Below are positions 1 to 8,568 of a DNA stretch of 64,000 nt, one piece after another. A program made the position numbers and the translations under genes. Every line of letters starts with the position of its first letter. The stretch's first letter is position 1. The notes below the pieces were generated by a model. It was not told the DNA's origin and made no database searches. It saw nothing but the letters and a program-made list of their open reading frames with translations. This DNA comes from Pedobacter rhodius (GTDB lineage: Bacteria; Bacteroidota; Bacteroidia; Sphingobacteriales; Sphingobacteriaceae), in the NCBI RefSeq assembly GCF_027213645.1, contig NZ_JAPWGL010000003.1, positions 1-64,000 of the forward strand. The letters are read 5' to 3'.

Positions 1-66
1 TCAGCTTTAAAAGAAAGTAGCGCACTAAACCTAAAAGATCAGCACGCTACACTGGCTAGTTCTTGA
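1..66 (+). CDS. C-terminal end of an unidentified gene (partial)
   Basis: Frame 1 is open from the first base to a TGA at 64-66 and encodes 21 residues ending in HATLASS. The gene would begin upstream of the window. Nothing in this short tail identifies a family. The following stretch to base 223 holds no gene. The reading may be a chance open frame. Confidence 0.3.
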   Translation, partial: SALKESSALNLKDQHATLASS

Positions 67-137
67 CTGCCCATGAAACAAAAATAAAATATTTTATTTG
101 GAAATTAACACAGAATCTATCGGATGACGACGTCATC

Positions 138-168
138 TATATTGATTTTTATGAAATAAATTATCCAT
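138..168. repeat. Dispersed repeat, copy 1 (TATATTGATTTTT family)
   Basis: These 31 bases recur at 27609-27639 with a single difference (A versus G after the T run). Both copies lie in gene-free DNA a short way downstream of a GACGACG or similar motif. A more diverged relative ends the repeat cluster near 24085-24113. Confidence 0.6.
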
Positions 169-223
169 CAGACTGGCCTTTCCCACGATAATACAGCCCC
201 TTCACCGCTGCTATAAAAACAAG

Positions 224-604
224 CTATTTCCCTGAAAGGATCTTATTGATTCCATCAGTCAGTTTTTTCATTTTGATATAACCTGCTGCCGAATTATCCC
301 GTTTATTAAACTGAATATTCAGCTCACCCGCCGTTGCTTTTAATTTAAACTGTTCGCCGCCGGGTAAACTTACCGTTGTATCCACTTGTTGTTCTATCGG
401 TAATTTGTTATTTAGCTCAAGTGCAATATATTTTTTGAGTTTTTCCGTTTTACCGGCCGGATAAACGGCTGCGTAAGTATATTCTGTTTCGGAATCCTTA
501 ACCTGGATGTTTAAATTAGTGCTGTTGGTTTTGCAGCCGAAGCTTATCGCAATCGCCGACAGCAAAATGGCGTAGATATTTCTTTTCATTTTTATATCGT
601 TCAT
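224..604 (-). CDS. Small lipoprotein of unknown function
   Basis: This gene encodes 126 residues. A basic N-terminus and hydrophobic segment end in a lipobox-like AISFGC at about residues 20-24, so it is probably an acylated, surface or periplasmic lipoprotein. The mature part is hydrophilic and has no motif I recognise. It follows the barrel protein gene by 45 bases on the same strand and is likely cotranscribed with it. An AAGGAA stretch lies about 12 bases before the chosen ATG; an internal Met at residue 6 is an alternative start. Function is not inferred. Confidence 0.7.
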   Translation of the reverse strand: MNDIKMKRNIYAILLSAIAISFGCKTNSTNLNIQVKDSETEYTYAAVYPAGKTEKLKKYIALELNNKLPIEQQVDTTVSLPGGEQFKLKATAGELNIQFNKRDNSAAGYIKMKKLTDGINKILSGK

Positions 605-649
605 TAGTCATTGGTTCCTTGATATTTGGTTATTGTTAATTGGTTATTA

Positions 650-3097
650 TTAACCTCCGGCTCTGCCCTTAATATCATCTGTTGCGGTATTTCTTGATCT
701 TGCCGATTTAACATTTTGATTTCCGAAAGCATAACTGATACTAAAATTTGCCCTCCTGCTGGTATAATGATTGGTTACCTGCAGGTTAACATTTTGATAA
801 TTAAGTGCCCCTTTCCAGTAATTGGTTAAAAGGATATCATCCATATTTAACCGCAGTTTGAGTTTCTTATTCAACATACTTTTTTGAATACCGGCATTCA
901 GGGCATATTGCGGAATGGTGGTTTGTTCAACCCCGTAAACCTTTGGCGAGTTGTACCAGAAACTAACTTCAACCGTAAAATTATCTGGTAAAATAAAAGA
1001 TTGTGAGGTGTTGAAATTATAAGCCAGTTTACCTGCGCTATAGACTGCCCCCTGGAGGTTGCCATCACTAAATTTATTATAATATAAACTCACATTGTTC
1101 TGCATGCTCCACCATTTTGCAATTTTAACCGGGAAGTATAAGTTTGCCGAATAATTTTGTGCCCTTCCTAAATTCTGGCGTATTACGCTCACAATTCGGG
1201 TTACCTCATCCTGCTGACTGATTTGTGTAATTAAATCCTTTGTATTTGAATAGTTCACCGAAAAAGAAATCTCTTTATAACTGTAACCAATTTCAAAGTT
1301 ATCGGTAAACTGTGGTTTTAAGTAAGGGTTTCCCTGGTCAACTGCGTACGGGTCCATGTAAAAAGCAAATGGATTTAATTGCTGGTAGTTAGGTCTGTCT
1401 ACCCTGCGGCTGTAAGAATACCTGATGTTATTATTTTCATTCAGTTTCTGGTTTACAAAAGCCGTTGGAAATATAGAAAGGTAATTTCTATCTACCTCCT
1501 TATTGCTGGTTACCGAGTTACCGTTTGAGTGTGTATGTTCGGCCCTTAAACCCAGTTGAATTTGCCAAACCTTCCACTCTTTACCAAAATTTACATAAGC
1601 CGCATTGATGTTTTCCTTATAAATAAAGTTGTTCGATTTACCCAAATCGTTCTGCCAAATGCCTGATAAAAATTGCTCAGAAAGAAAATCATTGTGCGTA
1701 ACAACATAACTGCTTTTTAAACCGGCCTCAAACTTCATCGTTTTATTAACCGGAAGGGTTAAATCTGTTTTTGCAGCGAAGATATCGATGTTGGCATCTG
1801 TGTTATTTCTAAGCAGGCTATTATTGGTTTGCTGTCCGCTTTGATTTAAATACCTGGCGTTAAATTCCTCATTCTTTTTGTTGTTGAAGTTAGAATAATC
1901 GGCATCGAAAGTGATGTTTTTACCCGTTTTATCGAAATCGTGTTTTACGTTGAAGTTAGCTGTTAAATTGTTGGCAGGCGATTTCGAATAAGCATTTTGT
2001 AATACAGAATTGTTAGTAGCCGCATTCGACTGAACCTCACGGATGAATGTATTGCTAAAATTATCCAGTTTCGTATTTACTGTATTTGCATCAACCATTA
2101 GCCCAAAAACTGTTTTTTCCGAAGCATAATAATCAGCGCCTAATTTACCCTGGAAACCAACACCCTTGTTTTTTCTGTCGAAATCTTGCGTAAAAGCACT
2201 TGCCAAACCGTTAGCAAAAGTATTACGGGTTAAATAAGTATTGTTGAAATTGGATTTTCTGGCCATTGCACCATTGCCGAAGATATTCCATTTACCTTCG
2301 CGGTGATTTAAGTTTAAGTTGATACCTGCACGAACCAAATCAGTGGGCGAATCGGGCATTAGGCCCTGTCCGCCATTAAGCGACACTGTTCCGTTCGTTC
2401 CGAAAGCCTTATTTCTTTTTAATTTAATATTGATAATTCCGGCATTTCCCGAGGCGTCGTATTTGGAAGAAGGATTGGTGATCAACTCAATGGTAGCAAT
2501 CTGTTCGCTGCTCATGTTGCTGAGCAGCGTGGTTACATCAGCGCCGGATAAAAAGTTGGTTTTTCCATCAATCATTAGGGTTACACCCGATTTATTGTTC
2601 AGCTTAATCTGCTCACTCTGACGATCTACCTGTACACCCGGTGCTTTTTCCAGAACCTCCAATGCAGTACTTCCCGACGAAACAATACTATTTTCAACAT
2701 TTAAAACGGTTTTATCCATTTGGTGTTCGATGTAAGGCTTTCGCCCCTGAATGCTAACTTCTTTAAGTTGTTTCGCATCGCCCTCAATTGTTAAGTTCGC
2801 CATTTTCAAATCGGCAGTAAGTGCAAAAACTGCGGTTTTCATTGTTTTGTAACCCAACATCGAAATCCTTAACTGATAATTCCCGTCTTTAAGCTGGTCG
2901 AAAATAAATTCTCCGTCTACATTGGTAGAACCGCTTTTTACTACCGTTGTATCGGGAGAATTTAAAACGCTCACTACGGCAAAGGGCAAAGCCTGGCCTT
3001 TTGCATCGACAACTTTTCCGGAAAGTTTGCTGGTTTTTTGGGCAAAGGAAGCCCCACACACCAAAAGGCATGCAATTAGTATAAATAATTTTTTCAT
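650..3097 (-). CDS. TonB-dependent-receptor-like outer-membrane beta-barrel protein
   Basis: This gene encodes 815 residues. A signal peptide ends near GASFAQ (about residue 19). A CarboxypepD_reg-like beta-sandwich follows at about 22-105, with GKVVDAKGQALPFA and DGEFIFDQL. Next is a plug-like domain at about 115-225, containing VLEKAPGVQVDR and ITNPSSKYDASGNAGIINIKLK. The long C-terminal region, rich in aromatic and Asn residues, resembles the OMP_b-brl_3 barrel. This is the receptor-like family common in Bacteroidota; the substrate is unknown. It lacks the STN domain and a SusD partner, so it is not a SusC. A paralogue lies at 53400-55892. It follows the PspC gene by only 33 bases and may share its transcript. 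Confidence 0.88.
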   Translation of the reverse strand: MKKLFILIACLLVCGASFAQKTSKLSGKVVDAKGQALPFAVVSVLNSPDTTVVKSGSTNVDGEFIFDQLKDGNYQLRISMLGYKTMKTAVFALTADLKMANLTIEGDAKQLKEVSIQGRKPYIEHQMDKTVLNVENSIVSSGSTALEVLEKAPGVQVDRQSEQIKLNNKSGVTLMIDGKTNFLSGADVTTLLSNMSSEQIATIELITNPSSKYDASGNAGIINIKLKRNKAFGTNGTVSLNGGQGLMPDSPTDLVRAGINLNLNHREGKWNIFGNGAMARKSNFNNTYLTRNTFANGLASAFTQDFDRKNKGVGFQGKLGADYYASEKTVFGLMVDANTVNTKLDNFSNTFIREVQSNAATNNSVLQNAYSKSPANNLTANFNVKHDFDKTGKNITFDADYSNFNNKKNEEFNARYLNQSGQQTNNSLLRNNTDANIDIFAAKTDLTLPVNKTMKFEAGLKSSYVVTHNDFLSEQFLSGIWQNDLGKSNNFIYKENINAAYVNFGKEWKVWQIQLGLRAEHTHSNGNSVTSNKEVDRNYLSIFPTAFVNQKLNENNNIRYSYSRRVDRPNYQQLNPFAFYMDPYAVDQGNPYLKPQFTDNFEIGYSYKEISFSVNYSNTKDLITQISQQDEVTRIVSVIRQNLGRAQNYSANLYFPVKIAKWWSMQNNVSLYYNKFSDGNLQGAVYSAGKLAYNFNTSQSFILPDNFTVEVSFWYNSPKVYGVEQTTIPQYALNAGIQKSMLNKKLKLRLNMDDILLTNYWKGALNYQNVNLQVTNHYTSRRANFSISYAFGNQNVKSARSRNTATDDIKGRAGG

Positions 3098-3130
3098 GGT
3101 TTTTCTTTGTAGGCTTACGAAGTTTTTAAG

Positions 3131-4879
3131 TTAATTTTCTTCAGGATTGATGCCCAATTCTTCTTTTACTTCTCTGATTCTGTTGGATACAGAATCCTGA
3201 TAAACCGTATCAACAGGTCTGTTTTTTTGCAGCAATTCCAAATTAAGCAGTTCTTCTTTCAGCTTTTTCTTTTTTATCGCATCTTCCTTCAATTGCGCAA
3301 CACATTTCAAACCATCTTCAGTCATTATCCATGTACTATAATCATTTGAATCATTTTCCTTATCAGCACAGTCCCATGTTCCATAATTGTTAACGTATCG
3401 GTAAGCATTTTCCCTGATAATCAACTTCGTTCCAACCGGTACTTCGAAATTTAGCCACACTTCCTGATTTCTCCAGATGGCACCTTTTCTTAACTGAAAA
3501 CGAGGGTTAAAAATCAACGAGGCATCTTTAGCAGTATATGTATAGCTGATGTTCTGGGCATTCTGCAAAGCACTCTGAAAGGTTTTTCCCTGCGATTCGA
3601 ATTTTTGTATTAAACGCGTTGTGCCGGTTTCACTTTTATTAATATTGATACGAATGTTATTTGGCGACACAAATGGTCCGTCTTCAAAATCATCTACTAC
3701 AATCTGATTTTTTTGGTTGGCATTAATGTGGTAAGCAATACTGTCTTCCTTGCTGAAATACTTGCTTTTATCAATATCAATAATGTAGGTTGGCAATGTT
3801 TTCAGCTCAGTGGTTTGCGTAAGCTCTGCATGTTGCTTAAATTCTGATGAAATTTTCGCTGCCTGGTAGCCTACTGTTGCCACACCGGCTAACCAGATAA
3901 TTAATAAGGCGAAAGAAAGTGTTTTATTAATAGCCTGTTTGCTGAAAGCCACACGAATGGAGAAAAGAACTAAAGCTAAAATCGGGATGAAACATACGAT
4001 GAAAGCGCTAAACAAAATCACACCACGGTTACCTTCATTAATTATCGAGAATGGGAAATATTCATAAATGCTGGCATCCCAGAAACCTTGAAAAGCGGCT
4101 GCACCAACGATTAAACCCAACAGAAATAGTACTCCGAATATGACGATTATAATTGCAATAATCTTAAAAATCACTTTCCCCGTACCCGATATAAAACGAC
4201 CCAGCCACTCAAAAAACTCACCAATAAAATTACCGAATTGTGCCAATAGCGGTTGAGCGTGTTTATTTGCTTCATTGAGATGTGCCCTCACGGCTTCCAA
4301 TTCTTCATTAAGATTTTTCTGGAAACCCTGGAGATTTGCGGGTTCACCTTTCATCTCCATTTTTTCAATTCTAGACTTAGCTTTAGGCATAATGATCCAA
4401 AGTAAGGCGTAAACCAGAATACCTGTACCCCCCAGGAAAACGGTTAAAACCGCAGCCAGGCGAATCCATTTTGCTTCGAAATCCAAATAATGTGCTACTC
4501 CGGCACAAACACCGGCGATTACACGTTCGTCCATATCGCGGTACAGTTTTTTATCTGTTGGTTGGGCCTGGTAAGTTGTGTGCTTTACCGGTTCTTCCTC
4601 GGCATCAGCCTCAACGGTATCAAAATCCTGAACCCTGCCCATTTGCCCAATAACAAAATTCACATTTGCGGCATCAACCACCTGTTTTTTCTGTTCTTCC
4701 AATTGCTCGGTTAATAATTCGGCAATACGGTTTTCGATATCGGTAACGATTTCCAAATCATCTGCATGATTGGCAAAATAGTGTTTTACTTCATTTAAGT
4801 AAGCCTTCAAAAGCTCGTAGGCACTTTCCTCAATGTGGATGATGGTGTTGCCTATATTTATGATGATGGTCTTTTCCAT
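3131..4879 (-). CDS. PspC-domain membrane protein
   Basis: This gene encodes 582 residues. The N-terminal 90 residues are a charged cytoplasmic region. A PspC domain spans about 110-175: KLYRDMDERVIAGVCAGVAHYL, then a hydrophobic helix and LLWIIMPKAKS. Three or four further membrane segments follow at about 230-350, then a long C-terminal region that is probably extracytoplasmic. PspC-domain proteins of this type typically act in envelope-stress sensing. The gene lies 21 bases downstream of a padR-family gene on the same strand. A PadR-PspC pair is common in Bacteroidota and suggests autoregulated expression from the padR promoter. The stress sensed here is unknown. Confidence 0.88.
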   Translation of the reverse strand: MEKTIIINIGNTIIHIEESAYELLKAYLNEVKHYFANHADDLEIVTDIENRIAELLTEQLEEQKKQVVDAANVNFVIGQMGRVQDFDTVEADAEEEPVKHTTYQAQPTDKKLYRDMDERVIAGVCAGVAHYLDFEAKWIRLAAVLTVFLGGTGILVYALLWIIMPKAKSRIEKMEMKGEPANLQGFQKNLNEELEAVRAHLNEANKHAQPLLAQFGNFIGEFFEWLGRFISGTGKVIFKIIAIIIVIFGVLFLLGLIVGAAAFQGFWDASIYEYFPFSIINEGNRGVILFSAFIVCFIPILALVLFSIRVAFSKQAINKTLSFALLIIWLAGVATVGYQAAKISSEFKQHAELTQTTELKTLPTYIIDIDKSKYFSKEDSIAYHINANQKNQIVVDDFEDGPFVSPNNIRININKSETGTTRLIQKFESQGKTFQSALQNAQNISYTYTAKDASLIFNPRFQLRKGAIWRNQEVWLNFEVPVGTKLIIRENAYRYVNNYGTWDCADKENDSNDYSTWIMTEDGLKCVAQLKEDAIKKKKLKEELLNLELLQKNRPVDTVYQDSVSNRIREVKEELGINPEEN

Positions 4880-4900
4880 TTCTTTGCGGTTATAAATAAT

Positions 4901-5236
4901 TTACGGATTGGCTCCTTTTTGTGAAATACCTACAGCATAAGCCAGCTCCTGCCAGGTTTGATCTAATTGAGTTAAAATACCTCTGCCATCTTCGGTTAGG
5001 GTATAATATTTACGGGGCGGGCCTGAGGTAGATTCTACCCAGTTATAGCTTAACAAACCATTGTTTTTAAGCCTGGTTAATAATGGGTATAATGTGCCTT
5101 CAACCACCAAAAGTTTTGCCGACCTTAATTCAGCAATAATATCTGAGGCATAAATTTCGCCTCTGGCAATGATTGATAAAACACAGTACTCCAGAATTCC
5201 CTTCCGCATTTGCGTTTGCGTATTTTCTGCTATCAT
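4901..5236 (-). CDS. PadR family transcriptional regulator
   Basis: This gene encodes 111 residues, the usual length of a one-domain PadR protein. The winged helix-turn-helix reads MRKGILEYCVLSII, then ASDIIAELRSAKLLVVEGTL and YPLLTRLKNNGLL, with the family hallmark PPRKYYTLTEDGR in the wing. It is expected to be a dimeric DNA-binding repressor in the cytoplasm. It heads the padR-pspC pair. A TAnnTTTG element ends four bases before the ATG, so the mRNA is probably leaderless, and a dyad at 5264-5280 is a candidate self-operator. Confidence 0.92.
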   Translation of the reverse strand: MIAENTQTQMRKGILEYCVLSIIARGEIYASDIIAELRSAKLLVVEGTLYPLLTRLKNNGLLSYNWVESTSGPPRKYYTLTEDGRGILTQLDQTWQELAYAVGISQKGANP

Positions 5237-5240
5237 AATA

Positions 5241-5248
5241 CAAAGATA
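5241..5248 (-). promoter_or_regulatory. -7 promoter element of padR
   Basis: Read on the minus strand this is TATCTTTG, an exact match to the Bacteroidota -7 consensus TAnnTTTG. Only TATT separates it from the padR ATG, which places transcription start at or next to the start codon. Confidence 0.6.
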
Positions 5249-5263
5249 TATGTTTTATATATT

Positions 5264-5280
5264 ACTATGCAATACATAGT
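5264..5280. promoter_or_regulatory. Candidate PadR operator
   Basis: ACTATG and CATAGT form a perfect six-base dyad separated by five bases, upstream of the padR -7 element at roughly the -33 position. PadR proteins usually repress their own genes from such dyads. Assignment is by position only. Confidence 0.4.
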
Positions 5281-5533
5281 ACTAAAATAATATTTAATTT
5301 TTATGTAAATAACTGATAATCAGTTTATTAATTTTTATTTAAAATTTTAATAATATTTAAACAGGCCTTAAAATTCTATTTTTTTGAAAAGCAAGCATCA
5401 TAATTGTTAAGTTCCATCGGTCCTGCTATCGCCGATAGTCCAGATTTGAGAAAAGAAAATTGGGCGTTATTTGGCTTTATCAGGTTTAGATTTGTTAAGA
5501 TTTTGAAGAATTAACAAGTGTTTAATTGACGGA

Positions 5534-5570
5534 AAGCATTAAGATTTCCGTCTGCAAGGAAAAGACGATA
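5534..5570. repeat. REP-like hairpin unit 1
   Basis: The unit has the pattern AAGCATTAAGATTTCC, TCTGC, then a complementary GGAAAAGACGA. It shares head, stem and GACG tail with the units at 5771-5805 and 23780-23819. Confidence 0.55.
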
Positions 5571-5709
5571 CCTTTAAAAGCCCCAGACTCCCGTGCAAAT
5601 TTCTGCGTAAATCACCTATATCTACGGGAGCAGAATTTAAAAATCTAAGTCCTGGTTTATAATTTGCAAAACGACAGGAAATGGTCTTTAAGAAACAGAC
5701 CATAAGTCG

Positions 5710-5755
5710 GAGCGCATTAAAATTTTCATCCTTACAGGAATGAGAATCCTGATGC
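5710..5755. repeat. REP-like hairpin unit 2 (diverged)
   Basis: It begins GCGCATTAAAATTTTCATCC and continues through ACAGGAATGAGAATCC. The ATTAAAATTTTC head matches the family, but the stem has drifted. Confidence 0.4.
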
Positions 5756-5770
5756 AATATTTTTGTACAA

Positions 5771-5805
5771 AAGCATTAAAATTTCCGTCTACGCGGAAAT
5801 AACGG
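5771..5805. repeat. REP-like hairpin unit 3
   Basis: AAGCATTAAAATTTCCGTCT is followed by ACGCGGAAATAACG. ATTTCCG pairs with CGGAAAT around a short loop, giving a stable hairpin in the same orientation as unit 1. Confidence 0.55.
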
Positions 5806-5982
5806 CTTTACGAAAAAAAACTGCGGGACAAAAACTATACAAATACGGTAGATTTAATATATTTTGATAATTTTACAGCATCTTAACTTATTTTCATGAA
5901 AACCATCAAGCACAACACTGAAATATCAATTGAGCTTTTTCTTGCTTGACAGCTTTCAAACCTATGACAACAAAATAAAATC

Positions 5983-7419
5983 ATGAAAAAATCAATTTCC
6001 AGCATTGTTGCTGAAGCCAATCAACAAGGTGAAGGCTCTTTAAAAAGAACTTTAGGCCCGATTAATTTAATTCTGATCGGCGTTGGCTTAACACTAGGTG
6101 CCGGTTTGTTTTCAATAACAGGTTTAGCTGCTGCCAATCATTCAGGTCCGGCGGTAACGTTATCTTTTGTAATTGCTGCCTTAGGTTGTGGTTTTGCGGC
6201 ATTATGTTATGCAGAATTTGCATCTATGATTCCGGTTGCCGGCAGTGCCTACACCTATTCTTACGCCACCATGGGCGAACTGTTTGCCTGGATTATCGGT
6301 TGGGACTTGGTGCTCGAATATTCTGTAGGTTGTGCTACTGTTGCCATTAGCTGGTCGCAATACTTAACGCGTTTTCTTTCCAGCTTAGGCATTTATTTGC
6401 CTCCGCAGCTAACTTTATCTCCTTTCGAAACTGCAAAACTCGCCGATGGAACAACCGTTAATGGTATCGTAAACATACCCGCAGCCTTGGTTGTGGTTTT
6501 AATGACTGCCATTTTAATCCGCGGTACAAAAGGTTCGGCTATTGTAAACGGCATTATTGTATTTTTAAAAGTCGGTGTTGTTTTGGTTTTTATCGCCCTG
6601 GGCTGGCAATACATTGACCCCGCTAATTACCACCCTTACATCCCTGAAAATACCGGTACTTTTGGACATTTTGGCTGGAGTGGTGTTTTACGTGGTGCAG
6701 GATTGGTTTTCTTTGTCTTTATAGGCTTTGATGCCGTGGCCGCCTCAGCCCAGGAAACAAAAAACCCTTCAAGAGATTTACCAATAGGCATTATTGGTTC
6801 TTTATTGGTTTGTACCATACTTTTCGGCCTATTCGGTCATGTAATGACAGGTTTAGCAAATTACAAGGAATTTGCAAATAGCGGTGCACCCGTTGCCATT
6901 GCAATTGAAAAAACACCATATGGCTGGCTGAGTCAGGCAATAATTTTAGCCATTCTGATTGGCTATACCTCCGTGATTCTAATTGATTTAATGGCGCAAT
7001 CGAGAATGTTTTATTCCATTAGTAAAGATGGATTGCTACCAAAAATATTTTCTGATGTACATCCAAAATTTAAAACACCCTGGAAATCAAACATTATGCT
7101 TTGTGTTTTTATCGGACTTTTTGCTGCATTTGTGCCTATGAATGTAGTTGGTGAAATGACGAGCATTGGTACTTTGCTTGCATTCCTGATGGTTTGTGTT
7201 GGTATTTTAATCCTCAGAAAAACCGATCCCAATGCAAAACGGCCATTTAAAGTTCCCTTTGTTCCATTAATTCCGATGTTGGGAATTTTGGTCTGCTTAA
7301 TTATGATGGCTTTCTTACCCTGGGAAACCTGGTTGAGACTTGGGGTATGGTTAATTATCGGCTTAGCCATCTATTTTTGGTATGGCAAAAAGAACAGTAA
7401 ACTAAAATCAGGGATTTAA
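5983..7419 (+). CDS. APC-family cationic amino-acid permease
   Basis: This gene encodes 478 residues with twelve or thirteen hydrophobic segments. The N-terminus is characteristic of the amino acid-polyamine-organocation superfamily: LKRTLGPINLILIGVGLTLG followed by AGLFSITGLAA, the unwound helix 1 that binds the substrate backbone. FVFIGFDAVAASAQETKNPS is the conserved helix 6 and loop of the CAT/YfnA-like cationic amino-acid transporter group. It acts in the inner membrane as a secondary amino-acid importer; the exact substrate cannot be told. The gene stands alone between long spacers and ends before a good terminator at 7458. Confidence 0.9.
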   Translation: MKKSISSIVAEANQQGEGSLKRTLGPINLILIGVGLTLGAGLFSITGLAAANHSGPAVTLSFVIAALGCGFAALCYAEFASMIPVAGSAYTYSYATMGELFAWIIGWDLVLEYSVGCATVAISWSQYLTRFLSSLGIYLPPQLTLSPFETAKLADGTTVNGIVNIPAALVVVLMTAILIRGTKGSAIVNGIIVFLKVGVVLVFIALGWQYIDPANYHPYIPENTGTFGHFGWSGVLRGAGLVFFVFIGFDAVAASAQETKNPSRDLPIGIIGSLLVCTILFGLFGHVMTGLANYKEFANSGAPVAIAIEKTPYGWLSQAIILAILIGYTSVILIDLMAQSRMFYSISKDGLLPKIFSDVHPKFKTPWKSNIMLCVFIGLFAAFVPMNVVGEMTSIGTLLAFLMVCVGILILRKTDPNAKRPFKVPFVPLIPMLGILVCLIMMAFLPWETWLRLGVWLIIGLAIYFWYGKKNSKLKSGI

Positions 7420-7457
7420 CTCTGATTTAACAAATTCATTGCTATACAGATGGCGGT

Positions 7458-7490
7458 AAAAGCTGTATTAAATATAAAACAGCTTTTTTA
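7458..7490 (+). terminator. Rho-independent terminator of the permease gene
   Basis: AAAGCTGT and ACAGCTTT pair across a 12-14 base AT-rich loop, and the second arm runs into TTTTTT. Confidence 0.75.
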
Positions 7491-7636
7491 GAGATTTAAT
7501 CCGGAATTTATACGCAGCAATAGTATAAATATCAATTAGTTAACAAAAAAATGCGAGTTACTAACAATTCAACATTTTTCTAATCTTTTGGCCTGGCTTT
7601 TGTCTTATGGAAAATAACCTATAAAAACATTTTCCT

Positions 7637-7804
7637 ATGATTATTAAATTAGACATCGCTGTTTTCAGGCTTGCAAGGCAGAAAACTCAAACGGAAGAAA
7701 AAATTGCAACCCCCTTAACCAGAGCACAATGGATTAATGCCGATAGAATTGTAATGGCAGCAATGTTTGTTGCGACAGTAGCGGGTGCTATTTTATTTAG
7801 ATAA
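7637..7804 (+). CDS. Small membrane protein, 55 residues
   Basis: An ATG-initiated frame of 55 codons ends in TAA. The protein has an amphipathic, basic N-terminal half (MIIKLDIAVFRLARQK) and a C-terminal hydrophobic segment ending in FVATVAGAILFR, so it is a probable single-pass membrane protein. Codon use resembles its neighbours (CTT/TTA Leu, GCA Ala). I do not recognise a family. It stands alone, about 215 bases after the permease stop, and converges on the methyltransferase gene. It may be a real short gene, but length alone cannot prove it. Confidence 0.5.
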   Translation: MIIKLDIAVFRLARQKTQTEEKIATPLTRAQWINADRIVMAAMFVATVAGAILFR

Positions 7805-7813
7805 TATTAAATG

Positions 7814-8446
7814 CTACCTGTTTTCATTCTTTTTTAATATGGACGCTTTAATAAAACTTCCGTAATAAAATTTTTCCTCCAGAATTTGATATTTTTCAGC
7901 TAAAAAATATGGCTTCATATCAACAAGATCATTCGCCTCTACGATGCCAATGATTTTAAAAAAAATGTACATCGATTTTAGCAGGACCCACTTCCACCAT
8001 TTTCCTTTTTTGTCATCTAAGCTAAAATCAACTAGAAACCATAGTCCATTAGTATTAAGTAATAAATTTAGTTTTCTAAATACAATTTCAGCACGCACTT
8101 CGATAAAATTATCAAATAGAAAAGGTGTTAATATGACGTCAAACAATTCAGCCGTTTTAAAATCTTCAATGCCTGTACTTATAAATTCTATTTGATTTTT
8201 GCCTGTTTTACGGTGCTTGGATAAAGCAATCATCTTCGCTGACACTTCCACGTAGATTATCTTTAATCCTGAAGTATAAATCTTTGAAATTTCTTCCAAT
8301 ATCCAACCCGTACCCCCACCGACAATAAGTATCAAACTGTTTTCAGGAATATGGCTTAATTGATTGATTTGGGCATTAACCTGCGATTTAGCAAATACCA
8401 GCCGGCTTAAGCTATCATAGTAATCCGCTATTTTATCATAATTATT
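7814..8446 (-). CDS. Class I SAM-dependent methyltransferase, 5' end abnormal
   Basis: The frame contains a Rossmann-fold methyltransferase: motif I is ILIVGGGTGWILEEI, an acidic strand-2 end follows (IIYVEVSAKMI), and later FDVILTPFLFDNF and LWFLVDFSL match motifs IV-V. A TTG start at 8333-8335 would begin inside motif I and remove the N-terminal helices. The open frame continues upstream through NNYDKIADYYDSLSRLVF, the usual N-terminus of this family, to about 8446, but no ATG, GTG or TTG is available there; the codon where Met is expected is GTC. A dispersed repeat begins exactly at that point. The gene either uses an unusual start or has lost its start. Substrate unknown. Confidence 0.65.
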   Translation of the reverse strand, partial: NNYDKIADYYDSLSRLVFAKSQVNAQINQLSHIPENSLILIVGGGTGWILEEISKIYTSGLKIIYVEVSAKMIALSKHRKTGKNQIEFISTGIEDFKTAELFDVILTPFLFDNFIEVRAEIVFRKLNLLLNTNGLWFLVDFSLDDKKGKWWKWVLLKSMYIFFKIIGIVEANDLVDMKPYFLAEKYQILEEKFYYGSFIKASILKKNENR

Positions 8447-8500
8447 GACCAGGATTTTCAGGATTAAAAGATTTTCAGGATAATATGAATTTTTAAGATC
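8447..8500. repeat. Dispersed repeat (ACCAGGATTTTCAGG family)
   Basis: The stretch reads ACCAGGATTTTCAGGATTAA, then AGATTTTCAGGAT and TTTTTAAGAT. A related string, CCAGTATTTTCAGGACTAAA, then GGATTTTAAGAT, lies at 48836-48867 in non-coding DNA. It abuts the point where the methyltransferase start codon should be. Confidence 0.5.
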
Positions 8501-8568
8501 ATACCTAAATCAAATTTAAACATTATGCTTTGTTTTCAGCTTTAGTCTTTCTGCTTTTGGCTTTCTGT

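Larger units (their letters stand above)
5281..5982. other. Long gene-free, repeat-bearing spacer
   Basis: About 700 AT-rich bases separate padR and the permease. They contain three REP-like hairpin units (5534, 5710 and 5771), a short dyad GGTCTTTAAGAAACAGACC near 5682-5700, and a CCCGT/ACGGG pair near 5590-5625. I see no convincing gene or known structured RNA. Confidence 0.5.

Noticed and set aside
2319..2621. Plus-strand open frame opposite the first barrel gene
   Set aside because: It lies wholly antisense to a conserved coding region and has no family features.
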